A DNA stretch of 19,240 bases from an uncultured Verrucomicrobiota bacterium (GTDB lineage Bacteria; Verrucomicrobiota; Kiritimatiellia; CAIVKH01), in contig CALKUH010000051.1 of assembly GCA_937996795.1 (NCBI GenBank), forward strand, positions 1 through 19,240, read 5' to 3'. Within the stretch, counting starts at the first letter, position 1, and every line of letters begins with the position of its first letter. Positions 18,429 to 19,240 of the stretch are shown here, one piece after another. Under the pieces are notes generated by a model that was not told the DNA's origin, did no database searches, and was given only the letters and a program-made list of their open reading frames with translations. Both the position numbers and the translations under genes were made by a program.

Positions 18429-19240
18429 ATGATTGAAGTCTCCCATCTGACCAAGCAGTACCCCGGCCGCGTGGCGGTGGACGACGTGTCGTTCACCGTG
18501 AACCCCGGCGAGATCGTCGGCTTCCTCGGCCCGAACGGCGCGGGGAAATCGACGACCATGCGCATCCTGTCGGGCTACCTGCCCGCGACCGGCGGCACGG
18601 TGCGCGTCGCCGGGCACGACGTGGCGGCGGCGCCGCTGGAGGTGCGCCGCCACATCGGGTACCTGCCGGAAAGCTGCCCGCTGTATGGCGAAATGCGCGT
18701 GGATGAATACCTGCGCTTCCGCGCCCGCCTGAAGGGCGTGCCGCGCGGCAAGCTGAAGACGCGCCTCGCGGCGGTCAAGGAACAGTGCGCGATCACCGAC
18801 GTCGGCCACCGCATCATCGGCCAACTTTCGAAGGGCTACCGCCAGCGCGTCGGCCTCGCGGAAAGCCTCGTGCATGAACCGGACCTGCTGATCCTCGACG
18901 AGCCGACAATCGGCCTCGACCCGCATCAGATCCGCCTGGTCCGCGCGCTGATCACGAGCCTCGCCGAGCGCCACACGATCCTGCTTTCGACGCACATCCT
19001 TTCGGAAGTGGAGATGACGTGCCGCCGCGTGCTGATCATCAACAAGGGCCGCATCGTCGCCTCCGACACGCCGGACCGGCTGCGCCGCCGGATGGAGGGC
19101 GAGGCGGTGCTGGCCGCGGAGCTGCGCGGGCCCCGCGCGGAGATCGAGTCCGCGCTGCGCGCGCTGCCCGGCATCGCCGAGGTCGCCGCCGAGGGCGGCG
19201 ATCCGTGGGGCCGCTACACGGTGCGCGCCGCGCGCGAACC
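18429..19240 (+). CDS. ABC transporter ATP-binding protein, GldA-like (3' end outside window)
   Basis: 270 codons are visible before the right edge. Walker A GPNGAGKST (34-42), a Q-loop position replaced by GYLPES (77-82) as is common in this subfamily, signature LSKGYRQR (133-140), Walker B LLILDEP (153-159) and an H-loop STHIL are all present. The IGLDPHQIR extension after Walker B resembles GldA-type ATPases of ABC-2 exporters found in Bacteroidota and PVC bacteria, which pair with a membrane subunit usually encoded next; that gene would lie beyond the edge. No Shine-Dalgarno is evident, but the 3-nt gap after the Deg gene suggests coupling. Confidence 0.9.
   Translation, partial: MIEVSHLTKQYPGRVAVDDVSFTVNPGEIVGFLGPNGAGKSTTMRILSGYLPATGGTVRVAGHDVAAAPLEVRRHIGYLPESCPLYGEMRVDEYLRFRARLKGVPRGKLKTRLAAVKEQCAITDVGHRIIGQLSKGYRQRVGLAESLVHEPDLLILDEPTIGLDPHQIRLVRALITSLAERHTILLSTHILSEVEMTCRRVLIINKGRIVASDTPDRLRRRMEGEAVLAAELRGPRAEIESALRALPGIAEVAAEGGDPWGRYTVRAARE

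Noticed and set aside
17085..18995. Two long minus-strand frames (17085-17846 and 17886-18995)
   Set aside because: They are shadows of the Deg protease and ABC ATPase genes, which have complete catalytic motifs.

Overview
The window is high-GC, gene-dense bacterial chromosome (one hand-counted line inside the ParA-type gene is 68% G+C). DUF2851 and DUF2339 proteins, a GldA-type ABC ATPase, a long zinc-ribbon coiled-coil protein and a MerR-ParA fusion next to an ExeA-type ATPase suggest a Gram-negative member of the PVC group, such as Verrucomicrobiota or Kiritimatiellota. That placement is inferred from family recognition; there is no rRNA or other marker gene here.

Layout. 1-2152 (minus): exonuclease III (xth) followed by a DUF2339 membrane protein that runs off the left edge. 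2236-3183 (plus): TerB-like/DUF697 fusion. 3157-5171 (minus): lipoprotein and DUF2851 gene, translationally coupled. 5278-6357 (plus): exported, probably outer-membrane protein. 6364-9129 (minus): 921-residue zinc-ribbon coiled-coil protein. 9299-11306 (plus): MerR-HTH/ParA ATPase and ExeA-like AAA+ ATPase, perhaps followed by a small ORF. 11488-12393 (minus): glutaredoxin and NADPH:FMN reductase operon. 12459-14684 (minus): GH36 alpha-galactosidase. 17070-18425 (plus): HtrA/Deg protease, followed by a GldA-like ABC ATPase cut by the right edge. Convergent genes overlap by up to 27 bp or lie 6 bp apart.

Between 14685 and 17016 lies an AT-richer accessory segment (one hand-counted line is 40% G+C). 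It holds a decayed-looking reading frame, a DUF2071 gene followed directly by an attC-like imperfect hairpin, a Phd/YefM-type antitoxin with no toxin, a long perfect inverted repeat, and a complete RHH-antitoxin/RelE-toxin pair with a palindrome-rich promoter. This part most looks acquired and may derive from integron cassettes; no integrase is in the window.

A second theme is promoter structure. Several independent upstream regions carry TTG-type -35 boxes exactly 17 nt from a -10 reading TAT-G or TAC-G/A rather than TATAAT. In four of them the start ATG lies only 6-8 nt past the -10 with no Shine-Dalgarno sequence, so those genes are probably transcribed without leaders. Genes with a longer leader, and genes inside operons, mostly do have a Shine-Dalgarno sequence.
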